The notes beneath the pieces were generated by a model. That model was given only the letters and a program-made list of their open reading frames with translations, did no database searches and was not told the origin of the DNA. A stretch of DNA of 64,000 nt from Paenibacillus lemnae (GTDB taxonomy: Bacteria > Bacillota > Bacilli > Paenibacillales > Paenibacillaceae), in contig NZ_JABBPN010000012.1 in assembly GCF_012933385.1 (NCBI RefSeq), positions 62,001-126,000 of the forward strand. The letters are read 5' to 3'. Made by a program: the position numbers and the translations under genes. Positions 28,266 through 38,072 of the stretch are shown piece by piece (position 1 is the stretch's first letter; each line of letters starts with the position of its first letter).

Positions 28266-28919
28266 ATGACGTCAAAGAGAAATAGTTTTCAATTAGAAGC
28301 TGAGGTTCGCAATGAATTCACACGTGCCTCCCGCCGCACGATTCGTGAAAGTGGCGGCGTACCGGGAGTCGTATATGGCGCAGGTACTGAAAGTATTCCT
28401 GTATCCGTCGATCTGAAAGACGCATCCAAGCTCTTTCATAAGGGACGTTCGGAATCTTTCAAACTGAACATCAAGGGCTCGGATTCTCTTCCGGTTCTAA
28501 TCAAAGACGTACAGCAGCGCGGCGGTAAATTCGTCCATGTTGATTTTCTCCACATCTCCATGAATAAACCGGTTCGTGTTACTATTCCAGTCAGCTATCA
28601 GGGTGAGGCTGTTGGAACGAAGAGCGGTGGTATTGTTCAGACACAAGTAACGGAGCTGGACGTAGAAGGTCTTCCAAATGATCTTCCTTCTGTCATTGAA
28701 GCCGATATCTCTTCTTTGGAGATTGGCGACCGGTTGACTGTGGCCGATCTGGAGCTTCCTAAAGGGATTACTCTTTACGCTGAGGATGAAGAGGTTCTTG
28801 CTTCTGTTATCGTTCCTCGCGTAGTGGAAGCGGCGGATACAGATGCTGAGAGTGACACTGAAGACGGCGCCGTGGCCGAAGACGGAAACCAGGAAGCAGA
28901 AGGAACAAAAGAGGACTAG
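28266..28919 (+). CDS. rplY: 50S ribosomal protein L25 / general stress protein Ctc
   Basis: Binds 5S rRNA in the large ribosomal subunit; in Bacillus the same family is called Ctc and is stress-induced. The 217-residue protein has an N-terminal L25 beta-barrel (about 5-95, RESGGVPGVVYGAG and IKDVQQRGGKFVHVDFLHI) and a C-terminal TL5-type domain (about 100-185, VSYQGEAVGTKSGGIVQ). Residues about 188-217 form a highly acidic Asp/Glu-rich tail. ATG 28266 is preceded by AAGGAGG at nine bases; the upstream start at 28239 would lie before that site. It is a monocistronic gene here, not next to pth or spoVC. Confidence 0.95.
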   Translation: MTSKRNSFQLEAEVRNEFTRASRRTIRESGGVPGVVYGAGTESIPVSVDLKDASKLFHKGRSESFKLNIKGSDSLPVLIKDVQQRGGKFVHVDFLHISMNKPVRVTIPVSYQGEAVGTKSGGIVQTQVTELDVEGLPNDLPSVIEADISSLEIGDRLTVADLELPKGITLYAEDEEVLASVIVPRVVEAADTDAESDTEDGAVAEDGNQEAEGTKED

Positions 28920-28940
28920 AACGCTTTATCATATAAACCG

Positions 28941-28979
28941 AGAGGGCCTTCCCTAAAGATCTTAGGGAAGGCCCTCTTT
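28941..28979. terminator. Bidirectional terminator between L25 and kduD
   Basis: A perfect 16-bp stem pairs AGAGGGCCTTCCCTAA (28941-28956) with TTAGGGAAGGCCCTCT (28962-28977), followed by a short T-run. The genes on either side converge. Confidence 0.92.
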
Positions 28980-29013
28980 GCTTTGATGCGATGCTGCAGT
29001 ATCAAAATACCTG

Positions 29014-29766
29014 TTAACGAGCCATCCAGCCGCCGTCAACACAAAGGACATGTCCGCTCAGGTAATCTGCCGCTGCGGAAGCGAGGAATACAGCAGGGCC
29101 GCCGATATCCTCAGGTTTGCCCCAGCGTCCGGCAGGAATGCGTTCTGTGATTGACCGGAAACGTTCCTCATCCTGACGAATCTGCTCTGTGTTGTCTGTC
29201 TCAATGTAGCCCGGAGCAATGCCGTTGACCTGTACACCGCTGGCAGCCCACTCATTGGCGAGCGCCTTGGTTAGACCAGCGATACCATGTTTGCTTGCCG
29301 TATAACCGGGTACGTTGATTCCCCCCTGATAGGAGAGCATGGAGCAAATATTAATAATTTTTCCGCTGCCTCTCTCGATCATATGTCGTCCTGCATGCTG
29401 TGACAGGAGAAACACGCTATTTAGATTCAAGTCGATGACATCGAGAAAGTCCTGCATGCTGTGATCCTTTGCCGGTGTACGGCGGATGATTCCGGCATTA
29501 TTGACCAGGATATCGACGCTGCCGGTCAGCTGAAGCGCTTGGTCAAACGTCTCCTGAAGCTTGGATGCATCACTGAGATCCACCTTGATTTCTGATGTTT
29601 TTCTGCCGAAAGAACGAATGATGTTCATCGTTTCTTCACTGGTGTTATATGATACGCATACGACGTCAGCTCCTGCTTCGGCTAAGGCAGCTGCAATGCC
29701 TTGGCCTAATCCACGGGCTGCACCGGTAACCATTGCGGTCTTGCCGCTTAAATCGAATTTGCTCAC
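29014..29766 (-). CDS. kduD: 2-dehydro-3-deoxy-D-gluconate 5-dehydrogenase
   Basis: Reduces 2,5-diketo-3-deoxygluconate to 2-keto-3-deoxygluconate in pectin (galacturonate oligomer) breakdown. It is a classical short-chain dehydrogenase of 250 residues with the NAD loop GAARGLGQG, NNAGIIRR, the catalytic Ser (NICSMLSYQGG) and YTASKHG, and the C-terminal GHVLCVDGGWMAR typical of KduD. The start is GTG 29766, with AAAGGAG about 12 bases upstream. It is the third gene of the kduI-regulator-kduD operon, 62 bases after the regulator stop. No kdgK or kdgA is in the window. Confidence 0.95.
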   Translation of the reverse strand: MSKFDLSGKTAMVTGAARGLGQGIAAALAEAGADVVCVSYNTSEETMNIIRSFGRKTSEIKVDLSDASKLQETFDQALQLTGSVDILVNNAGIIRRTPAKDHSMQDFLDVIDLNLNSVFLLSQHAGRHMIERGSGKIINICSMLSYQGGINVPGYTASKHGIAGLTKALANEWAASGVQVNGIAPGYIETDNTEQIRQDEERFRSITERIPAGRWGKPEDIGGPAVFLASAAADYLSGHVLCVDGGWMAR

Positions 29767-29828
29767 TGGCGCTCAGCGCTCCTTTCTTATGGAAAATATT
29801 CCGCCTGACTGCCCTTGATGGTCAATGG

Positions 29829-30587
29829 TCAGCGGGGCTTGATAATAGGTATTCCTGCCTTAACGTACATGTCTTCCGTCTCGTCAGGCAATCCGCGGTC
29901 TGTCAAAATGGCGGTCAGTTCCTGTAAGGATGCGAATGTCCGCAGAGCCGTCTGTCCGAATTTTTGATGATGTACCGCAGCATATACTTCCAGGGACGTA
30001 TTTACAAGCGCCTGCTTGAAATCAAGCAGGTCTCCGGTATAGATCGTTAATCCATGATCCGGATGAACACCTGTAGCCGATATGAAAGCTTTCTGTATGT
30101 TGAGCTGCCGTACATAAGCGGCGGAATCCGGTCCGGCAAGCACATTGCGTACCCGGTAGCCCCCCGGAACGACCAGACGGATTTCATCCTTGGCCGCAAG
30201 CTCACTGATGATATACACATCGTTGGTGACTACTGTAAGGGGCGCGTTCGGCAATCTCCGTGCGATTTCCAATGTCGTGCTGCCGCCGTCCAGAGCAATG
30301 ATATTACCCGGTTCAATGCGGGAGAGTGCCAGTTGTGCGATCTCGGCTTTTTCATCGCTGTGTTTTGACAAAGGCTCTCTGGCCGGAAGAATGCCGAACT
30401 GGTCGCTTTGTGCAAGAACCGCACCGCCGTGAACGCGGACAATCAATCCCTGTTCTTCCAGACGCGTCAGGTCCTCGCGGACCGTCTTCCCGGAAACCTG
30501 AAGCTGTTCGCTGAGCTCCGAGACGGTGACTTCCTTGCGTGTGAGCAGCAGCTCCATAATTTTTTCATATCGCCTGATCGGGTTCAT
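29829..30587 (-). CDS. DeoR/GlpR-family transcriptional regulator of the kdu operon
   Basis: A sugar-phosphate-responsive repressor of 252 residues. The N-terminal winged helix (about 1-57) has IMELLLTRKEVTVSELSEQLQVSGKTVREDL, matching the DeoR signature. The C-terminal sensor domain (about 75-240) carries IALDGGSTTLEIAR and the VVTNDVYI block, typical of the isomerase-like effector domain. ATG 30587 is preferred over the TTG at 30599, which lies too close to the GGAAGAG site. It is embedded between kduI and kduD, so it most likely regulates its own operon in response to a pectin-breakdown intermediate. A palindrome upstream of kduI is a candidate operator. Confidence 0.88.
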   Translation of the reverse strand: MNPIRRYEKIMELLLTRKEVTVSELSEQLQVSGKTVREDLTRLEEQGLIVRVHGGAVLAQSDQFGILPAREPLSKHSDEKAEIAQLALSRIEPGNIIALDGGSTTLEIARRLPNAPLTVVTNDVYIISELAAKDEIRLVVPGGYRVRNVLAGPDSAAYVRQLNIQKAFISATGVHPDHGLTIYTGDLLDFKQALVNTSLEVYAAVHHQKFGQTALRTFASLQELTAILTDRGLPDETEDMYVKAGIPIIKPR

Positions 30588-30627
30588 ATTGTAAATCAAC
30601 TCTTCCTTGGCAAATTGCGTGTTGTCT

Positions 30628-31464
30628 CTACTGTAGTTCTTTTATCGATACAGCGTCCATGTCGTCATAACGCTTGTTATCACCGGCCATACCCCAGATA
30701 AAGGTATAATTGCTTGTGCCTACGCCGCTGTGAATAGACCAGCTTGGCGAGATGACAGCCTGTTCATTGCGCATGACAATATGACGCGTTTCCGAAGGCT
30801 GTCCCATCAGATGGATGACCACGGCATCGTCTGGAAGGTCAAAGTACATATAGGCCTCCATACGGCGAGGATGGGTGTGCGCTGGCATGGTGTTCCACAT
30901 GTTGCCTTCCTTCAGCAGAGTCATACCCATGACCAGCTGTGCGCTCTCAATTCCTTTTTGATGGATAAAGCGGTAGATGACACGGTCATTAGAATTCTTG
31001 ATATCACCCAGAGCACTGGAGTCCGCCTCTTCAAGGGTTGCTTTGGCAGCCGGAAATTCCTTATGTGCGGGAGCAGAATTCAGGTAGAACTTGGCAGGAT
31101 TGGAGCTGTCGCTGCTTTTGAAGATGACTTCCTTGGTACCCATGCCGATATACAGGCATTCTTTGTGCGCAAGCTGGAATTCTTCGCCGTCCGCAGAAAC
31201 TACACCGGAACCTCCTACATTAATTACACCAAGTTCGCGGCGCTCCAGGAAAAATTCCACGCCAAGTTCTTTCATGTCCGTATCCAGCTTCACACTTTCT
31301 TTAACAGGGTAGGCTCCGCCAATAATCAAGCGGTCTTCATGCGACAGAACGAGCTCCAGCTGATCCGGAGTAAAAAGAGTCGGGATATGGAATTCCTTGC
31401 GCAGCCGTTCGGTATCAAATTGCTTAACTTCGTTAGGGTGTGATGCATATCTTCTTTCCATCAT
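30628..31464 (-). CDS. kduI: 5-dehydro-4-deoxy-D-glucuronate isomerase
   Basis: Converts 5-keto-4-deoxyuronate (from unsaturated galacturonate or glucuronate) to 2,5-diketo-3-deoxygluconate. The 278-residue cupin protein shows the N-terminal MERRYASHPNEVKQFDTERL, the KduI-type metal site PAHTHPRRMEAYMYFDL with His and Glu ligands, and ISPSWSIHSGVGTSNYTFIWGMAG near the C terminus. Two ATGs (31464 and 31461) fit AAGGGG upstream. It is the first gene of the kduI-regulator-kduD operon. It is divergent from an alpha/beta-hydrolase gene; the shared 140-base control region has a palindrome and a candidate cre site. Confidence 0.96.
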   Translation of the reverse strand: MMERRYASHPNEVKQFDTERLRKEFHIPTLFTPDQLELVLSHEDRLIIGGAYPVKESVKLDTDMKELGVEFFLERRELGVINVGGSGVVSADGEEFQLAHKECLYIGMGTKEVIFKSSDSSNPAKFYLNSAPAHKEFPAAKATLEEADSSALGDIKNSNDRVIYRFIHQKGIESAQLVMGMTLLKEGNMWNTMPAHTHPRRMEAYMYFDLPDDAVVIHLMGQPSETRHIVMRNEQAVISPSWSIHSGVGTSNYTFIWGMAGDNKRYDDMDAVSIKELQ

Positions 31465-31488
31465 TCATTTCCCCTTCACCGTGTATTC

Positions 31489-31506
31489 ATGAACAATAAG
31501 GTTCAT
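31489..31506. promoter_or_regulatory. Candidate operator palindrome upstream of kduI
   Basis: ATGAAC (31489-31494), six bases, GTTCAT (31501-31506) form a perfect inverted repeat just before kduI. A third half-site GTTCAT lies at 31531-31536. The ATGAAC/GTTCAT arms resemble the DeoR-class GlpR operator. Confidence 0.5.
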
Positions 31507-31538
31507 ATAAGTACAAACTACTCCATTTATGTTCATTT

Positions 31539-31552
31539 TGCAAGCGTTATCG
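31539..31552. promoter_or_regulatory. Candidate CcpA binding site (cre) in the kduI control region
   Basis: TGCAAGCGTTATCG matches the cre pattern TGNAANCGNWNNCW at 13 of 14 positions, with the AAGCGTTATC core intact. It lies between the divergent kduI and hydrolase genes. Confidence 0.55.
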
Positions 31553-31563
31553 TATAAAATGAA

Positions 31564-31572
31564 TGATATAAT
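31564..31572 (+). promoter_or_regulatory. Extended -10 promoter for the alpha/beta hydrolase gene
   Basis: TGATATAAT combines the TGn extension with a consensus TATAAT, 33 bases before ATG 31605. No good -35 is seen, which is usual for extended -10 promoters. Confidence 0.6.
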
Positions 31573-31604
31573 CAGGAATGCAATTGAGAAAGGGAGGGTT
31601 TAAG

Positions 31605-32630
31605 ATGTTTCAAGCAGATGCATGGATGGAGCAGCAGTACCGCAAAAATATGGAGAAGGTGGCACAACAAACACGGGAACAGTCCAAGGAACAAAGGCGG
31701 CGTGACCTTACGGATGTTATGCGCAAGCTCATCGGGGAGATTGAGACAGGTGAACTTCCGGCCCCAGTAATCACGGAACGTGTTTCTTGTCCCGGTTATA
31801 CTCGTGAGCGAGTCATTCTCTCGGCAGCAGAGGGCCTAGAGTTCGGCGCCTATATTTTGATTCCTGATAACTGCAGTGAGAAGGCGCTGCCGGCTGTGCT
31901 GGCCATTCATGGACACGGCTATGGCAGCCGTGAAATTGCCGGCATGCTGCCGGATGGGACGGCAGATGAAAGTCCGCCCGGAATCCATCAGCATTTTGCA
32001 GTACAGCTGGTGCGCCGCGGCGTCATTGTGATTGCTCCGGATGTTGTCGGATTTGGTGAACGACGCTTGAGATCAGATACGGAAAAGAACCCTGAAGCTG
32101 CCTCTTCCTGTTACAGAATGGCTGTGCAGCTGATGATGCTGGGAAAGACCCTTACCGGTCTGAGGATTGCGGAGCTGCGAAAGGCGGTCGATTATATTGT
32201 CAGCCGTCCGGAGGTGGATTCAGCAAAGATCGGCGTGATGGGATTCTCCGGCGGAGGTCTGCTTGCGTATACCGCCGCCGTACTGGATGAACGGTTAAAA
32301 GCGATTGTTCTCACGGGTTACACCAATACGTATAAGGATAGTATATTGGCTGTGCAGCATTGTCTCTGCAACTATACGCCCGGCATGCTGACTTATGCGG
32401 AGCTGCCGGAATGGATCGGATTACTATGTCCCCGTCCATTGTTTCTGGAATCAGGCCTTCATGATTTCATATTTCCAGAAGCCGGTTTCCGAAAAGCGGA
32501 AGCGGAGATTCAGCATATTTACAATCAGGCGGGGGCATCTGAACGTTTAACCGTCGATCTGTTTCCTGGTGGACATGAGATCAGCGGCAGAAAATCATAT
32601 GACTGGCTGTGTCAACAGCTTCGCAAGTAA
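31605..32630 (+). CDS. Alpha/beta hydrolase (dienelactone hydrolase / acetyl-xylan-esterase-like)
   Basis: A predicted cytoplasmic esterase of 341 residues. An amphipathic charged N-terminal helix (about 5-50) precedes the hydrolase core: LAIHGHGYGS (oxyanion region), IAPDVVGFGERR, nucleophile elbow MGFSGGGLLAY (Ser about 213), the acid in SGLHDFIFPEAG and the His in FPGGHEISG. The arrangement resembles the Abhydrolase_7/DLH group, often found near pectin and hemicellulose genes and thought to remove acetyl or other ester groups. ATG 31605 is preferred because GGGAGGG is six bases upstream. It is divergent from kduI, so it may act on esterified pectin or xylan fragments; the substrate is not certain. 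Confidence 0.8.
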   Translation: MFQADAWMEQQYRKNMEKVAQQTREQSKEQRRRDLTDVMRKLIGEIETGELPAPVITERVSCPGYTRERVILSAAEGLEFGAYILIPDNCSEKALPAVLAIHGHGYGSREIAGMLPDGTADESPPGIHQHFAVQLVRRGVIVIAPDVVGFGERRLRSDTEKNPEAASSCYRMAVQLMMLGKTLTGLRIAELRKAVDYIVSRPEVDSAKIGVMGFSGGGLLAYTAAVLDERLKAIVLTGYTNTYKDSILAVQHCLCNYTPGMLTYAELPEWIGLLCPRPLFLESGLHDFIFPEAGFRKAEAEIQHIYNQAGASERLTVDLFPGGHEISGRKSYDWLCQQLRK

Positions 32631-32650
32631 CTTAATCCGGGCAGAGTGCC

Positions 32651-33562
32651 TTATATCGTATCGTATATGACCCGTACAAGCAGATCCTGGCTGTAATTGC
32701 CGAAGTGCTTACCGAATATAGTCAAACCTCCTTTATTCTCGGACCGGTCATCCACAGCCATTCGAAAAGCAATAGAACTTCTGTAATCGAGTCCGATATG
32801 CTCCAGTGTTACATCAGAAATGCGGAAGCCATCAATAAAGCAGCCGTCGTTATTAATGCGGATCAGCTTCAGCATTCCGTACTGGTTCAACTGGGGCGGC
32901 CACCATTCGGGATTAAATGTACCACGTGAGTCACCAAAGTCACCCGGGCTTGTCCAGCTGCCGATCTCCGTGTTGTTAATATGAAACCGGATGTCTGAAG
33001 GATATTGATCACAATAACCCGGAGCCTCAGAGCCGAGTTCCATGGAGAATTGAATCTCACGAAGTTTCTGATAAGGCTTTAGATAGTTGGGAATGCGATA
33101 CTCCAAATATCCTTCAGAGAGCCAAATAATCTCGGCCTCCACACGTTTGGGGTCTGCAAAATAACGGGGATCGTCAAACTCACCTACGATCTGATCTTTA
33201 GTGGCTAATCCACAGGTAGGAGCTGCCCGATAATCACTGAAGTGTCCGACACGTATCTCCGTTTCGTACAGGTTGTCTTCATCTCTGCTGATCAGATCGA
33301 CCATCAGCTTCTCTTTTTTGAGGTAACAGATCTTTTGGATACCATGCTTTCCGCCGCTGGTCTGAATCTCGATCAAGCCGCTGTCCTCCAGCTTTTTGAT
33401 ATGCATCGTGATGGCTCCATTGCTGAGATTCAACCGTTTTGCCAAATCATTCAGATTTAAACTCTGGTTTTTAGCGAGCAGTTCGATGATTTGAATTCGG
33501 ATATCTGAACTGAGCGCTTTAAAAATATCGAGACCGCTCATCAAATGTTTGATATAGATCAT
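32651..33562 (-). CDS. ArsR-type winged-helix regulator with C-terminal beta-sandwich-like domain
   Basis: A 303-residue protein. Residues about 1-85 form an ArsR-type winged helix (FKALSSDIRIQIIELLAKN, LAKRLNLSNGAITMHIKKLEDSGLI). The remaining 210 residues are rich in aromatic residues and short beta-type stretches (LEYRIPNYLKPY, IRFHINNTEIGSWTSPGDF, NPEWWPPQLNQYG), which suggests a jelly-roll fold able to bind sugars; ArsR proteins normally end after about 100 residues and sense metals. The annotated start is ATG 33562, which has AGAAGG ten bases upstream; ATG 33604 lacks a ribosome site. It is divergent from abfA, so it probably controls arabinan use. The sugar-sensor role is inference. 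Confidence 0.75.
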   Translation of the reverse strand: MIYIKHLMSGLDIFKALSSDIRIQIIELLAKNQSLNLNDLAKRLNLSNGAITMHIKKLEDSGLIEIQTSGGKHGIQKICYLKKEKLMVDLISRDEDNLYETEIRVGHFSDYRAAPTCGLATKDQIVGEFDDPRYFADPKRVEAEIIWLSEGYLEYRIPNYLKPYQKLREIQFSMELGSEAPGYCDQYPSDIRFHINNTEIGSWTSPGDFGDSRGTFNPEWWPPQLNQYGMLKLIRINNDGCFIDGFRISDVTLEHIGLDYRSSIAFRMAVDDRSENKGGLTIFGKHFGNYSQDLLVRVIYDTI

Positions 33563-33702
33563 GGGCAAAGAACCTTCTTCCTCGGAACAATCATCCGGCA
33601 TCATTTTATTTCACATCATTATAAACGAAACGGCAAGGGAAAGAAAGTTACACGCCTTGGGTATAAATGCTGTCTTCGTACTGATCTATTAGTTTATATA
33701 AG

Positions 33703-33718
33703 TATAAATTAATTTATA
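33703..33718. promoter_or_regulatory. AT-only palindrome in the regulator-abfA control region
   Basis: TATAAATTAATTTATA is a perfect 16-bp palindrome inside an AT-rich tract (33690-33735). ArsR-family operators are often AT-rich inverted repeats, so it is a candidate operator of the divergent regulator. Confidence 0.45.
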
Positions 33719-33750
33719 TTTATATTTACAAAATAGATTTGATGTGTTAA

Positions 33751-35313
<1,563 letters not shown>

Positions 35314-35324
35314 TAACTTAATGT

Positions 35325-35373
35325 AAAAAAGAGAGAGTCCCGGGAAGTCATCTTCGCGGGACTCTCTTTTTTT
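35325..35373. terminator. Bidirectional terminator between abfA and the YitT-family gene
   Basis: AGAGAGTCCCG (35332-35342) pairs with CGGGACTCTCT (35357-35367), extended inside by GAAG/CTTC. An A-run lies on the left and a T-run on the right, so it can work in both directions for the convergent genes. Confidence 0.92.
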
Positions 35374-35388
35374 GCAGCTTACAGATTC

Positions 35389-36231
35389 TTATGCTGTGTC
35401 AGACGTACCCTCTGTCTGATTCTGTGCAAGATTATTGTTCCACCGTTTGATAGACAGAGAAGCCTGTGGATCGGCAGATCTGAGAAGAACTTTAAATCTG
35501 GCTATCTCCAGGACATGAACTTTAAAGTTCAATATCTGTCTCTGTTCAAGTGAAGCAGAAGGGACTGTGTTTTTATCCTGATCCTGATCTTGAATGGCAC
35601 TTACGCCAAGGAACTGTTCCAGCGCGTCTTGAACAAACTGGGAATGAGCAGTCTGTACGGATGCCTCGAAATGCAAAGAGAATCCTGATACGGCAAACCG
35701 AGCTGATTCCAGAGCCAGCAGACAAGCAACTGCAGAATATAAAGCCTGTTCCAAGCTCAGCAGTAACCCGGCCAACGACAGCAGCACAAGATTGACGATT
35801 ATGACGGTTCCCCGAAGCCGCAGGTGGTTCAAGGCAGCAAGCACGGCCCCAGGAAGGTTAAAGGACTGAAGCATATCCAGAACAGCGCCGTGGCGGATGC
35901 CGATGCCTATTCCTAAACCGAGCATTACCCCTCCTATTGCCGCAGCACCTGCAGAGGCTTCGAGCAATGCAGGTAGAGGATGAAACAGCAGTGAGCAGCC
36001 GCTGAACACAACAAGGCCTACAATGGCAACAGCATGCTGCTGCTGTTGTACGGTACGCTGCAGCAGAATCATAAGCGGCAAATTCAGCATCAAAAGGAAT
36101 AACCCGGTCTGGACACCCGTAATTTGCGATGCCAGAGCGGACACCCCGGTCATTCCTCCAGCGATAAAGCCGTTTGGAACGAGAAACATATCCAACCCGA
36201 AAGCGGCGATCATAGAACCAAGGACTGTCAT
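35389..36231 (-). CDS. YitT-family membrane protein (DUF161 plus DUF2179)
   Basis: A membrane protein of 280 residues from ATG 36231. It has four to five hydrophobic helices (about 1-175) beginning TVLGSMIAAFGLDMFLVPNGF with the family mark GGMTGVSALA, then a soluble C-terminal region (about 185-265) like DUF2179, here with an Asp/Gln-rich stretch IQDQDQDKN. Its function is unknown; family members occur widely in Firmicutes. The ATG start leaves almost no residues before the first helix and has no good ribosome site. An in-frame CTG at 36288 overlaps the khtU stop (CTGA) and has GAGG seven bases upstream; it would add 19 mostly basic residues. It is likely the last gene of the kht operon. Confidence 0.8.
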   Translation of the reverse strand: MTVLGSMIAAFGLDMFLVPNGFIAGGMTGVSALASQITGVQTGLFLLMLNLPLMILLQRTVQQQQHAVAIVGLVVFSGCSLLFHPLPALLEASAGAAAIGGVMLGLGIGIGIRHGAVLDMLQSFNLPGAVLAALNHLRLRGTVIIVNLVLLSLAGLLLSLEQALYSAVACLLALESARFAVSGFSLHFEASVQTAHSQFVQDALEQFLGVSAIQDQDQDKNTVPSASLEQRQILNFKVHVLEIARFKVLLRSADPQASLSIKRWNNNLAQNQTEGTSDTA

Positions 36232-36284
36232 GATCAGCCGCTTACGGTATGAACTGCTGCTTATGCGCAGAGGTGAGAAGATGA

Positions 36285-37526
36285 TCAGCTGTGATCCTCG
36301 TTGAGGATAATAGGGTCCGCTTTCTTCTTGCTTTTACTGTCTTTAAATTTGAAAATCCGATTGAGGAAATTATAAACATGCTTGGATTCTTTAGTTAATA
36401 AAGGTCCCAGGATAGCCAGGATGAGTACATATAGTGCCGCAAAAGGCTGGATGATGGTCATCAAGCCGCCGGCTTTACCGAGATTCGCGAGAATAATGGA
36501 GAACTCACCGCGAGAAACGATGGTCAAACCGATGTTCGACGATGCCTTGGAAGACAATCCTGCGCTTCGTCCGGCAAGCATTCCTGCCGTGTAGTTACCA
36601 ATCAAGGTAATGATGACCGCAATCAGGGACAGCCAGATCGCTCCGCCGAGTGCAAGCGGGTCAATGGTTAATCCGAAGCTGAAGAAGAATATAGCACCAA
36701 AGAAATCCCGGAATGGCAGAATCAGATGTTCAATCCGCTTGGCATGTTCCGTTTCCGCGAGAACCAAACCAAGCAGCAGTGCACCAATGGCTTCCGCTAC
36801 GTGAATCGTCTCCGAGAAACCGGCCAGCAGGAACAGTGCTCCAAATATAACGAGTGAAAACAATTCATTGGACCTGATATTCAGCAGCCGGTTCAGCAAT
36901 GGTACAGCCTGGCGTCCTACAATGAGCACAACCAGCATGAAGCCCAATGCGATAACAGCAGACAGCAGAACCCCTCCGATTGAGGACGAGCCGCTTAATA
37001 CGAGTCCGGACAGGATGGAGATATACACGGCCAGAAACACATCTTCAAACATAATGATTCCTAGAATCATCTCGGTTTCTGCATTGGCCGTACGCTTCAG
37101 ATCGACGAGCACCTTGGCAACAATAGCACTGGAGGATATCGTTGTAATACCCGCTATAACAAGCGTTTCAGCAGTAGGGTAACCAGCAAGAAATCCGAGC
37201 AGCAAACCTAAGGTGAAGTTGATTCCAATATAAATGGTGCCTCCGACGGCGATGGATCGCCCGGATTTGATTAGCCGGCCCACTGAAAATTCAAGACCGA
37301 GATAGAAGAGCAGGAACAGTACGCCGATTCGTCCCATGAATTCAATAAGGGGCGCGCTTTCGATGAATCGAAAGTCAAAATGCCACCACTGCATAGCATG
37401 AGGACCAACCGCCATACCGACTAGAATATAAAAAGGGATAACAGAGAAACGCAGCTTGGAAGAGATTAAACCTGCCGCTGCAATCAAAGCGATCGCAAGG
37501 CCTACTTCAAATACAAGATGGTTCAT
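36285..37526 (-). CDS. khtU: Potassium/proton antiporter subunit KhtU
   Basis: A CPA2-family cation/proton antiporter that exports potassium. The 413-residue protein has about twelve hydrophobic helices, with LFLLFYLGLEFSV, the TISSSAIVAKVL segment, MFEDVFLAVY and GEFSIILANLG characteristic of the YhaU/KefB group, and a Lys-rich C-terminal tail. In Bacillus, KhtU works with the cytosolic gating subunit KhtT and responds to pH and c-di-AMP. The start is taken at ATG 37526 (MNHLVFEVG, as in Bacillus YhaU), four bases after the khtT stop; the ATG at 37544 lies inside khtT without a ribosome site. No NAD-binding RCK domain is fused, since KhtT supplies the regulatory part. Confidence 0.92.
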   Translation of the reverse strand: MNHLVFEVGLAIALIAAAGLISSKLRFSVIPFYILVGMAVGPHAMQWWHFDFRFIESAPLIEFMGRIGVLFLLFYLGLEFSVGRLIKSGRSIAVGGTIYIGINFTLGLLLGFLAGYPTAETLVIAGITTISSSAIVAKVLVDLKRTANAETEMILGIIMFEDVFLAVYISILSGLVLSGSSSIGGVLLSAVIALGFMLVVLIVGRQAVPLLNRLLNIRSNELFSLVIFGALFLLAGFSETIHVAEAIGALLLGLVLAETEHAKRIEHLILPFRDFFGAIFFFSFGLTIDPLALGGAIWLSLIAVIITLIGNYTAGMLAGRSAGLSSKASSNIGLTIVSRGEFSIILANLGKAGGLMTIIQPFAALYVLILAILGPLLTKESKHVYNFLNRIFKFKDSKSKKKADPIILNEDHS

Positions 37527-37530
37527 GTAC

Positions 37531-38025
37531 TCAACCACTTCCATTCAGTAGAATTTGTTTGAATAACCGCTGCTGCTGGCGCTCTCCTGCAACCACGACC
37601 GTCGAGCCTGGTGTAATGATGACCCCTGGGCCTGGATTAATTTGTTTGCCTTGATTCTTCTCTACAACTGCAATAATGGTGGCGCCTGAGGTTTGCCGCA
37701 CATCAAGCTGACCGATGGATTTTCCAGCACCGTAGTAGTTCGGCTCGATATGATACCATTCGATGATCAGCTCATCAAGGGCGATATCGATAGTTTCCAG
37801 CGCTTTTGGTTTGTACGTCAGACCGCCGACAATGGCTGCTAGCTGCCTGGCTTCATCATCGTCCATCGAGATCATGGAGACGCTCTCTTCGGCATCATCG
37901 TAACTGAAGTGATAAATTTCGCGTCTACCATCATCGTGAATGATAACAACGGCTTTGTCTCCGCCACGAGTCTCAATGACAAACTTTTTACCGATTCCCG
38001 GCAGATCACTTTCTCTTACATGCAT
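37531..38025 (-). CDS. khtT: KhtT, regulatory RCK_C subunit of the K+/H+ antiporter
   Basis: The cytosolic regulator of the KhtU antiporter. The 164-residue protein has an N-terminal domain with VRESDLPGIGKKFVIETRGGDKAVVIIHDDGRREIYHF (seen as LPGIGKKF and HDDGRREIYHF), a central acidic segment, and a C-terminal RCK_C (TrkA_C) domain (about 75-155, LDVRQTSGATIIAVV, GPGVIITPGSTVVVAGE). In Bacillus this domain binds c-di-AMP and so couples potassium efflux to the second messenger. ATG 38025 is preceded by AGGAGG; the upstream ATG at 38049 is before that site. It sits four bases before khtU. Confidence 0.93.
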   Translation of the reverse strand: MHVRESDLPGIGKKFVIETRGGDKAVVIIHDDGRREIYHFSYDDAEESVSMISMDDDEARQLAAIVGGLTYKPKALETIDIALDELIIEWYHIEPNYYGAGKSIGQLDVRQTSGATIIAVVEKNQGKQINPGPGVIITPGSTVVVAGERQQQRLFKQILLNGSG

Positions 38026-38072
38026 AAATAAAATACCTCCTGGAGTCATCTGAGTTTCTGTATGATGTGATT

